A stretch of DNA of 5,312 bases from DAIRVC01 sp036803025 (GCA_036803025.1 DAIRVC010000173.1:1-5312), one strand, 5' to 3'. Shown: positions 1-5,261, numbered from the stretch's first letter. Program-made: numbers and translations. The notes: generated from the letters alone by a model not told the origin.

Positions 1-55
1 CCATCGTGCCCACGTTCATGTGCGGCTTCGTCCGCTCAAACTTCTGCTTGGCCAT
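1..55 (-). CDS. tuf: Elongation factor Tu, N-terminal fragment (runs off window)
   Basis: Only the first 18 codons are present, reading MAKQKFERTKPHMNVGTM; the gene continues beyond position 1. This is the conserved EF-Tu N-terminus that precedes the P-loop (GHxDHGKT), which lies outside the window. EF-Tu is the cytoplasmic GTPase that delivers aminoacyl-tRNA to the ribosomal A site. The ATG at 55 is preceded by a strong Shine-Dalgarno AAGGAG with a 9-nt spacer, which fixes the start. The gene lies 48 bp downstream of tRNA-Thr(GGU) in the same direction, as in the E. coli tRNA–tufB operon, so it is probably co-transcribed with the tRNAs. The Met residues in HMNVGTM, where many bacteria have HVNVGTI, are a pattern I associate with Chloroflexota. 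That taxonomic reading is inference; the gene identity is near certain. Confidence 0.95.
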   Translation of the reverse strand, partial: MAKQKFERTKPHMNVGTM

Positions 56-103
56 GATTGCGATCTCCTTGCGCGCGTCTCAGGTTCTCGGTCTATGCGA
101 CCC

Positions 104-179
104 TGGAGCCCTCAATGGGAATTGAACCCATGACCCCACCCTTACCAAGGGTGTGCTCTACCGTCTGAGCTATGAGGGC
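104..179 (-). tRNA. tRNA-Thr (anticodon GGU), CCA encoded
   Basis: The cloverleaf reads directly on the minus strand. The acceptor stem is GCCCTCA paired with TGAGGGC. The D-arm is GCTC…GAGC. The anticodon stem CACCC/GGGTG encloses the loop TTGGTAA, giving anticodon GGT for threonine codons ACC and ACU. The T-arm is ATGGG-TTCAATT-CCCAT. The discriminator is T and the CCA end is encoded at 104–106. It is the last tRNA before tuf, the position of thrT in E. coli. Its precursor 5' end lies 11 nt from the base of the hairpin repeat upstream. Confidence 0.96.
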
Positions 180-188
180 AAGCAGCCC

Positions 189-274
189 TCAGCTGTCAGC
201 TTTCAGCGATCAGCTTGCAGCCAGCACTCCCGCCGGCTGCAGCCGAAGGCTGATAGCTGACGGCTGACAGCTTC
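189..274. repeat. Palindromic heptamer-repeat element (TCAGCNN / NNGCTGA)
   Basis: The left half holds five tandem 7-bp units starting at 189: TCAGCTG, TCAGCTT, TCAGCGA, TCAGCTT and GCAGCCA. The right half holds complementary units from 247: AGGCTGA, TAGCTGA and CGGCTGA, then CAGCTTC. The halves form a long hairpin. Positions 191–214 pair with 249–272, starting with 10 perfect pairs and then TCAGC/GCTGA blocks separated by 2-nt mismatches. An apical stem TGCAGCC (216–222) pairs with GGCTGCA (235–241) around a 12-nt loop; 242–248 bulges out on one side. It lies between tRNA-Tyr and tRNA-Thr(GGU), where E. coli has glyT. It resembles dispersed intergenic palindromic repeats (REP/MITE-like or heptamer STRR-like). 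The family is unassigned because copy number cannot be seen from one window. Confidence 0.85.
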
Positions 275-280
275 TTGTTG

Positions 281-363
281 TGGGCGGTGAAGGATTCGAA
301 CCTCCGAAGGCGTCTGCCAACTGATTTACAGTCAGTCCCCTTTGGCCACTTGGGTAACCGCCC
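281..363 (-). tRNA. tRNA-Tyr (anticodon GUA), CCA not encoded
   Basis: On the minus strand the acceptor stem GGGCGGT pairs with ACCGCCC. The anticodon stem ACTGA/TCAGT holds the loop CTGTAAA, giving anticodon GTA (tyrosine). A long variable arm follows, as expected for bacterial tRNA-Tyr (class II). The T-arm is GGAGG-TTCGAAT-CCTTC with one G·T pair. The discriminator A at 281 is followed by CAA rather than CCA, so the 3' end needs CCA-adding enzyme after trimming. It is the second gene in the Thr-Tyr-(Gly)-Thr-tuf order, and the hairpin repeat starts 8 nt beyond its 3' end. Confidence 0.96.
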
Positions 364-370
364 GTCCGGG

Positions 371-429
371 CCGTTGTCGGCCCGCGCTCGCAACCGAGCC
401 TCTCGGTCACAAGCGCGCACCGCCAACGG
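371..429 (-). other. Structured spacer between tRNA-Thr(UGU) and tRNA-Tyr
   Basis: The 87-nt spacer can fold into a stacked hairpin. The outer helix is CCGTTG (371–376) with CAACGG (424–429). The middle helix is GCGCT (384–388) with AGCGC (412–416). The inner helix is ACCGAG (393–398) with CTCGGT (402–407) around a 3-nt loop. The internal loops are symmetric, 7×7 and 4×4 nt. It would lie in the pre-tRNA transcript and could guide endonuclease processing. No tRNA-like anticodon or T-arm is visible in it. The structure is read by eye and GC-rich sequence pairs easily, so confidence is limited. Confidence 0.4.
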
Positions 430-450
430 ACGCCGGCAGGCTCGGGGACA

Positions 451-522
451 AGCCGACGACGGGGCTCGAACCCGTAACCTACCGCTTACAAGGCGGTTGC
501 TCTCCCATTGAGCTACGTCGGC
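451..522 (-). tRNA. tRNA-Thr (anticodon UGU), CCA not encoded
   Basis: On the minus strand the acceptor stem GCCGACG pairs with CGTCGGC. The D-arm is GCTC-AATGGGA-GAGC. The anticodon stem ACCGC/GCGGT holds the loop CTTGTAA, giving anticodon TGT for threonine codon ACA (and likely ACG). The T-arm is ACGGG-TTCGAGC-CCCGT. The discriminator T at 451 is followed by TGT, so CCA is not encoded. It is the first gene downstream of the promoter at 562–590 and matches E. coli thrU in position. Confidence 0.96.
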
Positions 523-529
523 ATACGAT

Positions 530-555
530 AAAAACGCGCCTCACCCGCATGGCGC
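530..555 (-). terminator. Hairpin plus U5 between tRNA promoter and first tRNA (attenuator-like)
   Basis: Read on the minus strand, GCGCC (551–555) and GGCGC (536–540) form a 5-bp GC stem with a 10-nt loop. After one G comes a run of five T (530–534), then ATCG. This is the layout of a short intrinsic terminator. It begins about 7 nt downstream of the TATAAT box, roughly at the expected transcription start, so RNAs from the local promoter may lack part of the 5' arm. It could act on readthrough from rlmB, as a weak attenuator, or only as a leader hairpin. The stem is short, so terminator activity is uncertain. Confidence 0.35.
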
Positions 556-561
556 ATTGAC

Positions 562-590
562 ATTATACCAGACGTGAACCCGCCCACCAA
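562..590 (-). promoter_or_regulatory. Extended -10 sigma-70-type promoter of the tRNA–tuf operon
   Basis: On the minus strand a perfect TATAAT lies at 567–562, preceded by TG one base upstream (TGGTATAAT, an extended -10). The best -35 candidate is TTGGTG at 590–585 with a 17-nt spacer; it matches consensus only in TTG. The predicted start is near 555, about 33 nt before the mature 5' end of tRNA-Thr(UGU). It lies 34 bp past the rlmB stop codon, so the tRNA–tuf genes probably have their own promoter in addition to possible readthrough. Confidence 0.75.
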
Positions 591-624
591 TACCCGGCGA
601 GTTTATCAGCTTTTCCAGGGTGCG

Positions 625-1431
625 TCAATCCAAGGGGCCCGCCCCTGGCGGTGGCCCGGCCTCGGCCTCCACTGCTCGTGCGCCGACGTACTGGCGGGCG
701 GCCCAGGCGGCGTACAGGGCGATCGAGCCTGCCACCGCCGCATTCAGCGAGTCAACCCGGCCCCGCATCGGCAGCCGCACCAGGACATCGCAGCCCTCGC
801 GCACCAGGCGGCGCATGCCTTCCGCCTCGCTCCCGACCACCAATCCCAGGGGGCCCCCGAGATCGAGCGAGGCCAGCGGGCGCGCCTCCGGGCTGCTTTC
901 CAGGCCAACGACCCAGACGCCGTCCGCCTGCAGAGTCCGCACCGCCTGCGACAGGTTCTCGCGTGCGATCAGCAGGTGTTCGCTGGCGCCAGAGGAGGCG
1001 CTCACGACGGCGGCGGTCACCCCCACACTCTGGTGAACGGGCAGGATGACTCCGTGCACGCCGACCGCTTCGGCCGTGCGCAAGAGGGTGCCGAAGTTCT
1101 GGGGATCCTGCAGCGTGTCCAGGAGCAGGACAAAGGGCGGCTCGCCGGCCTGGCGGGCCCGCTCCAGGATGTCGGCGGCGGCGACATACGGGTAGGGCTC
1201 GGCCTCGGCCGCCAGGCCTTGGTGATTGGAGGCCAAACGGTCGAGGGCGGCGCGGGAGACGGTCTCGCAGGGGACGCCCCTCGCGGCCGCCAGATCGAGC
1301 GCCTGTTGCAGCCGGCCGCGGCTGCGCATCCCGTCGGCCACGAGCAGCCGGTGCACGCGCCGGCGGCCGGCCCGCAGGACCTCATACACCGGGTTGCGGC
1401 CGCCGATCACCTCGGTCTTGTTCCTAGACAT
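625..1431 (-). CDS. rlmB: 23S rRNA 2'-O-methyltransferase, RlmB-type (TrmH/SpoU family)
   Basis: This 268-residue protein is a SPOUT-fold methyltransferase; E. coli RlmB has about 243 residues and methylates the 2'-O of G2251 in 23S rRNA using S-adenosylmethionine. The N-terminal substrate-binding domain begins VIGGRNPVYEVLR (8–20). The catalytic domain shows motif 1, LDTLQDPQNFGTLLRTAE (104–121, with Asn112 and Arg118), motif 2, LVVGSEAEGM (197–206, Glu202), and motif 3, LPMRGRVDSLNAAVAG (220–235, Ser228-Leu229-Asn230), which builds the SAM-binding trefoil knot. The last ~20 residues are an Ala/Pro/Gly-rich tail. The start at 1431 lies 30 bp after the cysS stop with only a weak GGGGCGG-type ribosome site, consistent with an operon. 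The cysS–rlmB neighbourhood is also found in Bacillus. The exact target nucleotide is inferred; a tRNA 2'-O-methyltransferase relative cannot be fully excluded. Confidence 0.9.
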   Translation of the reverse strand: MSRNKTEVIGGRNPVYEVLRAGRRRVHRLLVADGMRSRGRLQQALDLAAARGVPCETVSRAALDRLASNHQGLAAEAEPYPYVAAADILERARQAGEPPFVLLLDTLQDPQNFGTLLRTAEAVGVHGVILPVHQSVGVTAAVVSASSGASEHLLIARENLSQAVRTLQADGVWVVGLESSPEARPLASLDLGGPLGLVVGSEAEGMRRLVREGCDVLVRLPMRGRVDSLNAAVAGSIALYAAWAARQYVGARAVEAEAGPPPGAGPLD

Positions 1432-1461
1432 GGTCGGTCCGCCCCGGCCCGCGCCGGCGGC

Positions 1462-2859
1462 TCAGCGTAGGCGCCAGCCTGTGCCGCCCTTGCCGTCCTC
1501 CAGGAGCACGCCCAATTCCTCCAGGCGATCCCGGATGCGGTCGGCCAAGGTCCACTGCTTGGCCCGTCGCAGTTCCTCGCGGGTCTGAATCAGCAGCTCG
1601 ATGAACGGCTCTGCGGCGCGCTGGGCGGTGTGTTCGACCCTCAGCCGCAGGCCGAGCACCCCCGCCAGCCGGGTGAGCGATTCCTGGGCCTGGGAGAGGA
1701 CCGGGCTGCTGACGCCGGCATCGCGCGCCTGGTGGATGGCGCGTACCAGATCGAACAGGTGACCCAACGCGCCGGCCGTGTTGAAGTCATCGTCCATGGC
1801 CGACTCGAAGCCGGCCTGGGTGGATTGGACCTGGGCGATCAGGCCCGCTTCCTCTTCTGCCGGGGGCACGGCTGCCGGTTGGGCCGGGCGCAGCGCGCCG
1901 CGCAGCCGCTCGAGCGCCCGCTCCGCCTGTTCGATGACCTCGTCCGTGAAGGTCAACGGGTTGCGATAGGAAGAGTTCAGGACCAACAGGCGGAATGCGT
2001 CGCCCTCATGTTCGGCCAGCAGCTGTTCGACCGTGATCAGGTTGCCGATCGATTTGGACATCTTCTCGCCGGCCAGTTGCAGCATGCCATTGTGGACCCA
2101 GTAGCGGGCGAATGGCCGGCCGGTCAGGCTCTCACTCTGGGCGATTTCGTTCTCGTGATGCGGGAAGATCAGATCATTCCCGCCGCCGTGGATGTCGATC
2201 GATTCGCCCAGATGGCGCAGGGTCATGGCCGAGCACTCGATATGCCAGCCGGGCCGACCGGGACCCCATGGGCTTTCCCAGGCGGGTTCCCCCGGCTTGG
2301 CGGTTTTCCACAAGGCGAAGTCGGCCGGATCGTGCTTGCGCTCGTCCACTGCCAGACGCAATCCGGCGCGCATCTCCTCCACCCGGCGGCCGGACAGCCG
2401 GCCGTAGCCGGCATCGCCGGACACGCGGAAGTAGACGTCGCCGTCGGCCGCGTAGGCGAAGCCCTTGTCGACCAGCGCCTGGACCATAGCGATGATCGGG
2501 CCGATCTCCTGGGAGGCGCGCGGGTACAGGCTGGCCGGCAGGACGTTCAGTTCACGCAAGTGCTGGTCGTACTCGGCGATGTAGCCCTCGGCCAGGCGCA
2601 TCGGGTCGACGCCGAGCTGGGCCGCCCGTTGGATGATCTTGTCCTCGACATCGGTGTAGTTCATCACGTGCCGCACCTGATAGCCCCGGTACTCCAAGTA
2701 GCGGCGGATGACGTCGAAGACGATCGATGACATGGCGTGGCCGACGTGGGCCTTGTCGTACACGGTCGGGCCGCAGACGTACATGCGCACGCGCCCGGGC
2801 TCGATCGTCTCGAAGACTTCCTTCTTGCGCGTCAGGGTGTTGTAGATCGTCAGGGTCAT
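1462..2859 (-). CDS. cysS: Cysteinyl-tRNA synthetase
   Basis: This 465-residue class I aminoacyl-tRNA synthetase has normal length (E. coli 461). It activates cysteine with ATP and attaches it to tRNA-Cys in the cytoplasm. The N-terminus has CGPTVYD (29–35) followed by the HIGH-type motif HVGH (38–41). The KMSKS loop is intact (266–270, within GEKMSKSIGN). The zinc ligands that discriminate cysteine are in place: Cys29, Cys209 (in HIECSAM), His234 and Glu238 (in FPHHENE). A helical tRNA-binding region follows, and the C-terminus ends GTGWRLR, typical of the family. The ATG at 2859 is 28 bp after the yacL stop, with a GGAG about 11 nt upstream. No internal stop or frameshift is seen, so it should be functional. 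In Bacillus, cysE sits next to cysS; it is absent here. Confidence 0.97.
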   Translation of the reverse strand: MTLTIYNTLTRKKEVFETIEPGRVRMYVCGPTVYDKAHVGHAMSSIVFDVIRRYLEYRGYQVRHVMNYTDVEDKIIQRAAQLGVDPMRLAEGYIAEYDQHLRELNVLPASLYPRASQEIGPIIAMVQALVDKGFAYAADGDVYFRVSGDAGYGRLSGRRVEEMRAGLRLAVDERKHDPADFALWKTAKPGEPAWESPWGPGRPGWHIECSAMTLRHLGESIDIHGGGNDLIFPHHENEIAQSESLTGRPFARYWVHNGMLQLAGEKMSKSIGNLITVEQLLAEHEGDAFRLLVLNSSYRNPLTFTDEVIEQAERALERLRGALRPAQPAAVPPAEEEAGLIAQVQSTQAGFESAMDDDFNTAGALGHLFDLVRAIHQARDAGVSSPVLSQAQESLTRLAGVLGLRLRVEHTAQRAAEPFIELLIQTREELRRAKQWTLADRIRDRLEELGVLLEDGKGGTGWRLR

Positions 2860-2887
2860 GGGCTGGCCTGCTCCGGGCGGGCCCCGG

Positions 2888-3940
2888 TCAGTTGTCGAGC
2901 GGGCGGGCGAAGATCATGCGCCCTGCGGCCGTCTGCAGTACCTTGGTCACCGTGACCGAGACGGTCTTCTCGATGCGGCTCTTGCCGTCTTCGACGACCA
3001 CCATCGTGCCGTCGTCCAGATAGCCAACCCCCTGTCCGACCTCTTTGCCCTCCTGGATCACGTGCACATCCAGGTTCTCGCCCGGCAGAAAGACGGCCTT
3101 GACGGCGTTGGCCAGCTCGTTGATGTTCAAGACGGTGACGCCCTGCAGCTCGGCAACACGGTTCAGGTTGTAATCGTTGGTCAGGATGGGACAGCGCAGC
3201 TGGCGGGCCAGGATGACCAACTTATCGTCGACGTCACGCACGCCTTCCACGTCCAGGTCGGAGATGCGGAAGGAGATACCCGTGTCCTTTTGCAGGCGAT
3301 TGAGGATATCCAGACCGCGGCGGCCGCGCTGGCGGCGCAGGCCGTCCGATGAGTCGGCGATGTGCTGGAGTTCATTGAGGACGAATGCGGGGACGAGCAT
3401 CGGCCCGGCGATGAAGCCGGTGCGGGCGATGTCGGCGATGCGGCCGTCGATGATCACGCTGGTATCCAGGAGGACGCTGCGTCCGGTGGGACCTTCCTCG
3501 GTCTTGTCCTCCCCGCCGGACGAGAAGCGCGTGCGCAGCATGCCCAGGATCTCGCTCTGACGCATGACGAAGGCCATCACGCCCAGGTAGCCCAAGAGGA
3601 CCGCGCCCAGGAAGGGCAGCAACTGGCCGAAGGGCGAGGGCAGGAGGGAGAGCGGGAAGGAGATCAGTGCAGCGATGATCAGCCCGACGATCAACCCGAG
3701 GAGCGCCGCCAGCATCGTGTGGGCCGAGACCTGCGAGATGATGGAGCGGAAGGCCCGCACCGGGCGCGTGGTTAAGAATGGGGCGACCACCAGGCCCATG
3801 AGCGCCCCGACGGCGGCGAAGGCGCTCGCCCACAGCTCAGCCGGGGCGCCGGCCAGATCGGCCAGATAGACGCCCAGGTATATGCCGCCTGCGGCCATGG
3901 CGATCATTCCGACCAGTCGCAAAATGAACTCGATACTCAT
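2888..3940 (-). CDS. yacL: YacL-type membrane PIN/TRAM-domain protein
   Basis: This 350-residue protein has four predicted N-terminal membrane helices (about 4–28, 38–57, 75–99, 106–127), a short acidic linker, a PIN nuclease domain (about 155–280) and a C-terminal TRAM RNA-binding domain (about 283–346). PIN acidic positions are Asp159 (LLDTSVIIDGR), Glu190 (LNELQ), Asp238/239 (VDDKL) and Asp256 (TNDYN), so the metal site looks complete. This architecture matches Bacillus YacL, an inner-membrane protein whose precise role is not settled; RNA cleavage is an inference from the domains. The start at 3940 is chosen because AGGGAG lies 4 nt upstream and the membrane segment starts at once. An in-frame ATG at 4009 would add 23 residues encoded across a strong stem-loop and has no ribosome site. 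It is the first gene of a tight yacL–cysS–rlmB run. Bacillus has ispD, ispF, gltX and cysE between yacL and cysS; none is present here. Confidence 0.9.
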   Translation of the reverse strand: MSIEFILRLVGMIAMAAGGIYLGVYLADLAGAPAELWASAFAAVGALMGLVVAPFLTTRPVRAFRSIISQVSAHTMLAALLGLIVGLIIAALISFPLSLLPSPFGQLLPFLGAVLLGYLGVMAFVMRQSEILGMLRTRFSSGGEDKTEEGPTGRSVLLDTSVIIDGRIADIARTGFIAGPMLVPAFVLNELQHIADSSDGLRRQRGRRGLDILNRLQKDTGISFRISDLDVEGVRDVDDKLVILARQLRCPILTNDYNLNRVAELQGVTVLNINELANAVKAVFLPGENLDVHVIQEGKEVGQGVGYLDDGTMVVVEDGKSRIEKTVSVTVTKVLQTAAGRMIFARPLDN

Positions 3941-3962
3941 GTCTCTCCCTACGACAACGCAA

Positions 3963-3997
3963 CCGGGGCGATGGCCCGATTCCGCCCATCGCCCCGG
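3963..3997 (-). promoter_or_regulatory. Perfect 12-bp stem-loop in the yacL leader
   Basis: CCGGGGCGATGG (3963–3974) and CCATCGCCCCGG (3986–3997) are exact reverse complements around an 11-nt loop. On the minus strand this hairpin ends 22 nt before the yacL ATG and leaves the AGGGAG ribosome site (3945–3950) free. The sequence after it (TTGCGTTGTCG) has only a scattered set of T, so it is a poor intrinsic terminator. Possible roles are a leader RNA stabiliser or regulatory stem, a protein-binding DNA palindrome, or the terminator of a gene formerly upstream. The structure is certain; its role is not. Confidence 0.6.
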
Positions 3998-4028
3998 AGG
4001 GACACCCATCCCGATCGTTCGGTATGCA

Positions 4029-4051
4029 GGGTCGTTTGTCGGTTGCGACCC
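4029..4051. repeat. Small inverted repeat in the yacL leader
   Basis: GGGTCG (4029–4034) and CGACCC (4046–4051) form a perfect 6-bp inverted repeat with an 11-nt spacer, 31 bp upstream of the larger yacL leader stem. In the leader RNA it would be a second hairpin. There is no T-run on either side, so it is not a terminator. It may be chance in GC-rich DNA or an operator half-site pair. Confidence 0.3.
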
Positions 4052-4139
4052 GGTCGATCACGTGCGAGATCAGGATGATGATAGGAATGAAACCGGGCGA
4101 ACGCGGCGGGGAATAATGGACCGCCCGTTCAGCACTTCC

Positions 4140-4169
4140 ATAATATCACGCGGGCGCAGGGGGAGTCAA
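4140..4169 (-). promoter_or_regulatory. Sigma-70-type promoter upstream of yacL
   Basis: On the minus strand TTGACT (4169–4164) and TATTAT (4145–4140) are separated by 18 nt; each hexamer matches consensus at five of six positions. The expected start is near 4133, giving a leader of about 190 nt that contains the two hairpins. The -35 box begins 5 bp from the outermost estimate of the IS left end (4175). The sequence just upstream of the promoter, where UP elements or activator sites would lie, is therefore IS DNA. This is the best-scoring promoter by eye in the non-coding stretch 3941–4174, which holds no convincing gene. Confidence 0.6.
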
Positions 4170-4174
4170 CCGAG

Positions 4175-4202
4175 TGTATGCGTTCAATACATATGAGACA
4201 GT
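4175..4202. repeat. IS terminal inverted repeat, left
   Basis: The 16-bp core ATACATATGAGACAGT (4187–4202) is identical to the reverse complement of 5284–5299. Outside it GTTCA (4182–4186) also matches after a 1-nt gap, followed by a weaker TGnnTGnG match to 4175. The transposase stop codon TGA (4204–4202) overlaps the inner edge of this repeat, so coding sequence runs to the very end of the element. Confidence 0.8.
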
Positions 4203-5215
4203 CAGGCGGGCGGGGCCAAGTTGGGGAAGCACTCCTGAAGATACCGCGCCGGGGTCCTTCTGCCAAGGGAATGGTGAGGCCGGATCGTGTTGTAGACCCG
4301 CTCCCAGCGGCGCAGAGCCTTGTTCAGGCTGTGCAGGTCCAGGGCTCCGTCGTAGTAGGCGTAGAACTCTTCCTTGTGGGTACGCTGCGCCCGCTCCACA
4401 TGTCCATTCAGCTTGGGAGAATGAGGCGGCAGCACAAAGAGGCGGATGCCCTGCTCGGCACAGGCCTGCTCGAACTCAGCCTGGAACTCACTGCCGCCGT
4501 CGACTTGGATGGCTTTCACCGGGAAGGGCATGCGCTCGATCAGCTGCCTCAGGAAGCCCTTCGCCGTACCCGCCGTCGCCCGGCCGTGGGCTTCCACCAC
4601 ATCCCAGCGGGAGACTACATCCCGAGCGGTGTACTGCTTCACCACCACCCCGGGCACCGGCCGCACCTCCACCGTATCGACCTGCACCATGTCCCCCGGC
4701 TCGGCGATACCATACCCCTTGGGCTTGCGCACGGCGTACGGCCGCCTCCAGGGCTTGTATCCCAGCCGCAGCGGCCTTCGTTGCGGCTCCAGCAGTAAAC
4801 CCCGGCCCTTCAGGTGCTTCAGGATCCGTCCGACCGTTGAGATCGACACCGTTTCGCCATCGGCCCACAGCAGTGGCGCTAGCTTGTCCTTGCCCCAGCC
4901 GTGGCAGCTTTCTCGGAGCCGCCGTACCTGCGTGGCTAGGTCTGCACCCCACAGTCTCGGCCGCAGCCGCTTTGGCCGCCGGCTGCGGTCCTCCAACCCC
5001 CGCAATCCTTCCGCCTTCAACCGCCGCTCCCAGCGATAGAGCGTCGAGCGCGGCAAGCGCAGCGCCTCAGCCGCCTGTTGGCTGGTCAGCCCGCGCTGTG
5101 TCAGCGCCCGCCAGGCTTTCAGCCAGCGAAGACGATCCACCGCCTTGGGCGACAACTCGATCGGCCCGTGCCGGGTGACGTAGTAGAAAGATCGGGGATA
5201 ATACAACTGGCGCAT
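4202..5215 (-). CDS. IS481-family DDE transposase
   Basis: This 337-residue protein has a basic N-terminal helix-turn-helix region (about 36–75: RALTQRGLTSQQAAEALRLP followed by RSTLYRWERRL), a linker and an rve-type integrase core. The catalytic triad is Asp180 (MVQVDT), Asp239 (IQVDGGSEF) and Glu274 (LNGHVER), with 34 residues between the last two, as in IS481/IS3 enzymes. NGHVERAQRTHKEEFY and the ending RPHHSLGRRTPARYL are typical of IS481 elements. The enzyme would cut and join the element's ends, acting on the inverted repeats on either side. Length is normal and there is no stop or frameshift, so it is probably active or recently so. The ATG at 5215 follows AAGGAG at 9 nt, but that site lies in a strong hairpin. 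No clear internal promoter is visible in the 97 bp upstream. Confidence 0.93.
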   Translation of the reverse strand: MRQLYYPRSFYYVTRHGPIELSPKAVDRLRWLKAWRALTQRGLTSQQAAEALRLPRSTLYRWERRLKAEGLRGLEDRSRRPKRLRPRLWGADLATQVRRLRESCHGWGKDKLAPLLWADGETVSISTVGRILKHLKGRGLLLEPQRRPLRLGYKPWRRPYAVRKPKGYGIAEPGDMVQVDTVEVRPVPGVVVKQYTARDVVSRWDVVEAHGRATAGTAKGFLRQLIERMPFPVKAIQVDGGSEFQAEFEQACAEQGIRLFVLPPHSPKLNGHVERAQRTHKEEFYAYYDGALDLHSLNKALRRWERVYNTIRPHHSLGRRTPARYLQECFPNLAPPA

Positions 5216-5261
5216 CGGGGTCGTCTCCTTGGTTGGTGTGGCAACCCCAAGGATGACCCCG
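5216..5261 (-). promoter_or_regulatory. Hairpin masking the transposase ribosome binding site
   Basis: In the mRNA, CGGGGUC-A-UCCUUGG (5261–5247) pairs with CCAAGGA-GAC-GACCCCG (5232–5216). This gives two perfect 7-bp helices separated by a 1×3 internal loop and closed by a 14-nt loop. The Shine-Dalgarno AAGGAG lies in the inner helix except for its last G, and the outer helix ends at the base next to the AUG. Several insertion sequences, such as IS10 and IS50, use this arrangement to stop translation from transcripts that read in from neighbouring DNA. A transcript starting inside the left arm would escape it. Confidence 0.65.

Noticed and set aside
217..236. Possible remnant of a tRNA-Gly gene inside the heptamer repeat
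   Set aside because: The minus strand reads GCGGGAGTG, like a tRNA-Gly 5' end, but no D-arm, anticodon arm or T-arm follows. The match lies in the hairpin loop and is probably chance.
189..274. CRISPR array
   Set aside because: The units are only 7 bp, contiguous and inverted around a centre, with no spacers.
625..645. Intrinsic terminator at the rlmB end
   Set aside because: A GGGG/CCCC hairpin overlaps the last codons, but no T-run follows on the minus strand, so it is more likely a by-product of Gly/Pro codons.
574..1470. Long plus-strand open frame opposite rlmB
   Set aside because: It is a shadow of rlmB in GC-rich DNA, with low-complexity Ala/Gly/Arg/Pro-rich translation, no family motif and no ribosome site.
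1630..2730. 366-codon plus-strand open frame opposite cysS
   Set aside because: cysS on the minus strand carries all class I synthetase motifs and zinc ligands. The antisense product has no recognisable domain.
3941..4009. Upstream ATG extending YacL by 23 residues
   Set aside because: It has no ribosome site, it crosses the perfect stem-loop, and the extension is not membrane-like. The ATG at 3940 has AGGGAG and leads straight into the first membrane helix.
4174..5178. 334-codon plus-strand open frame opposite the transposase
   Set aside because: The translation is Pro/Ala/Arg/Ser-rich without motifs, while the minus strand encodes an intact DDE transposase.
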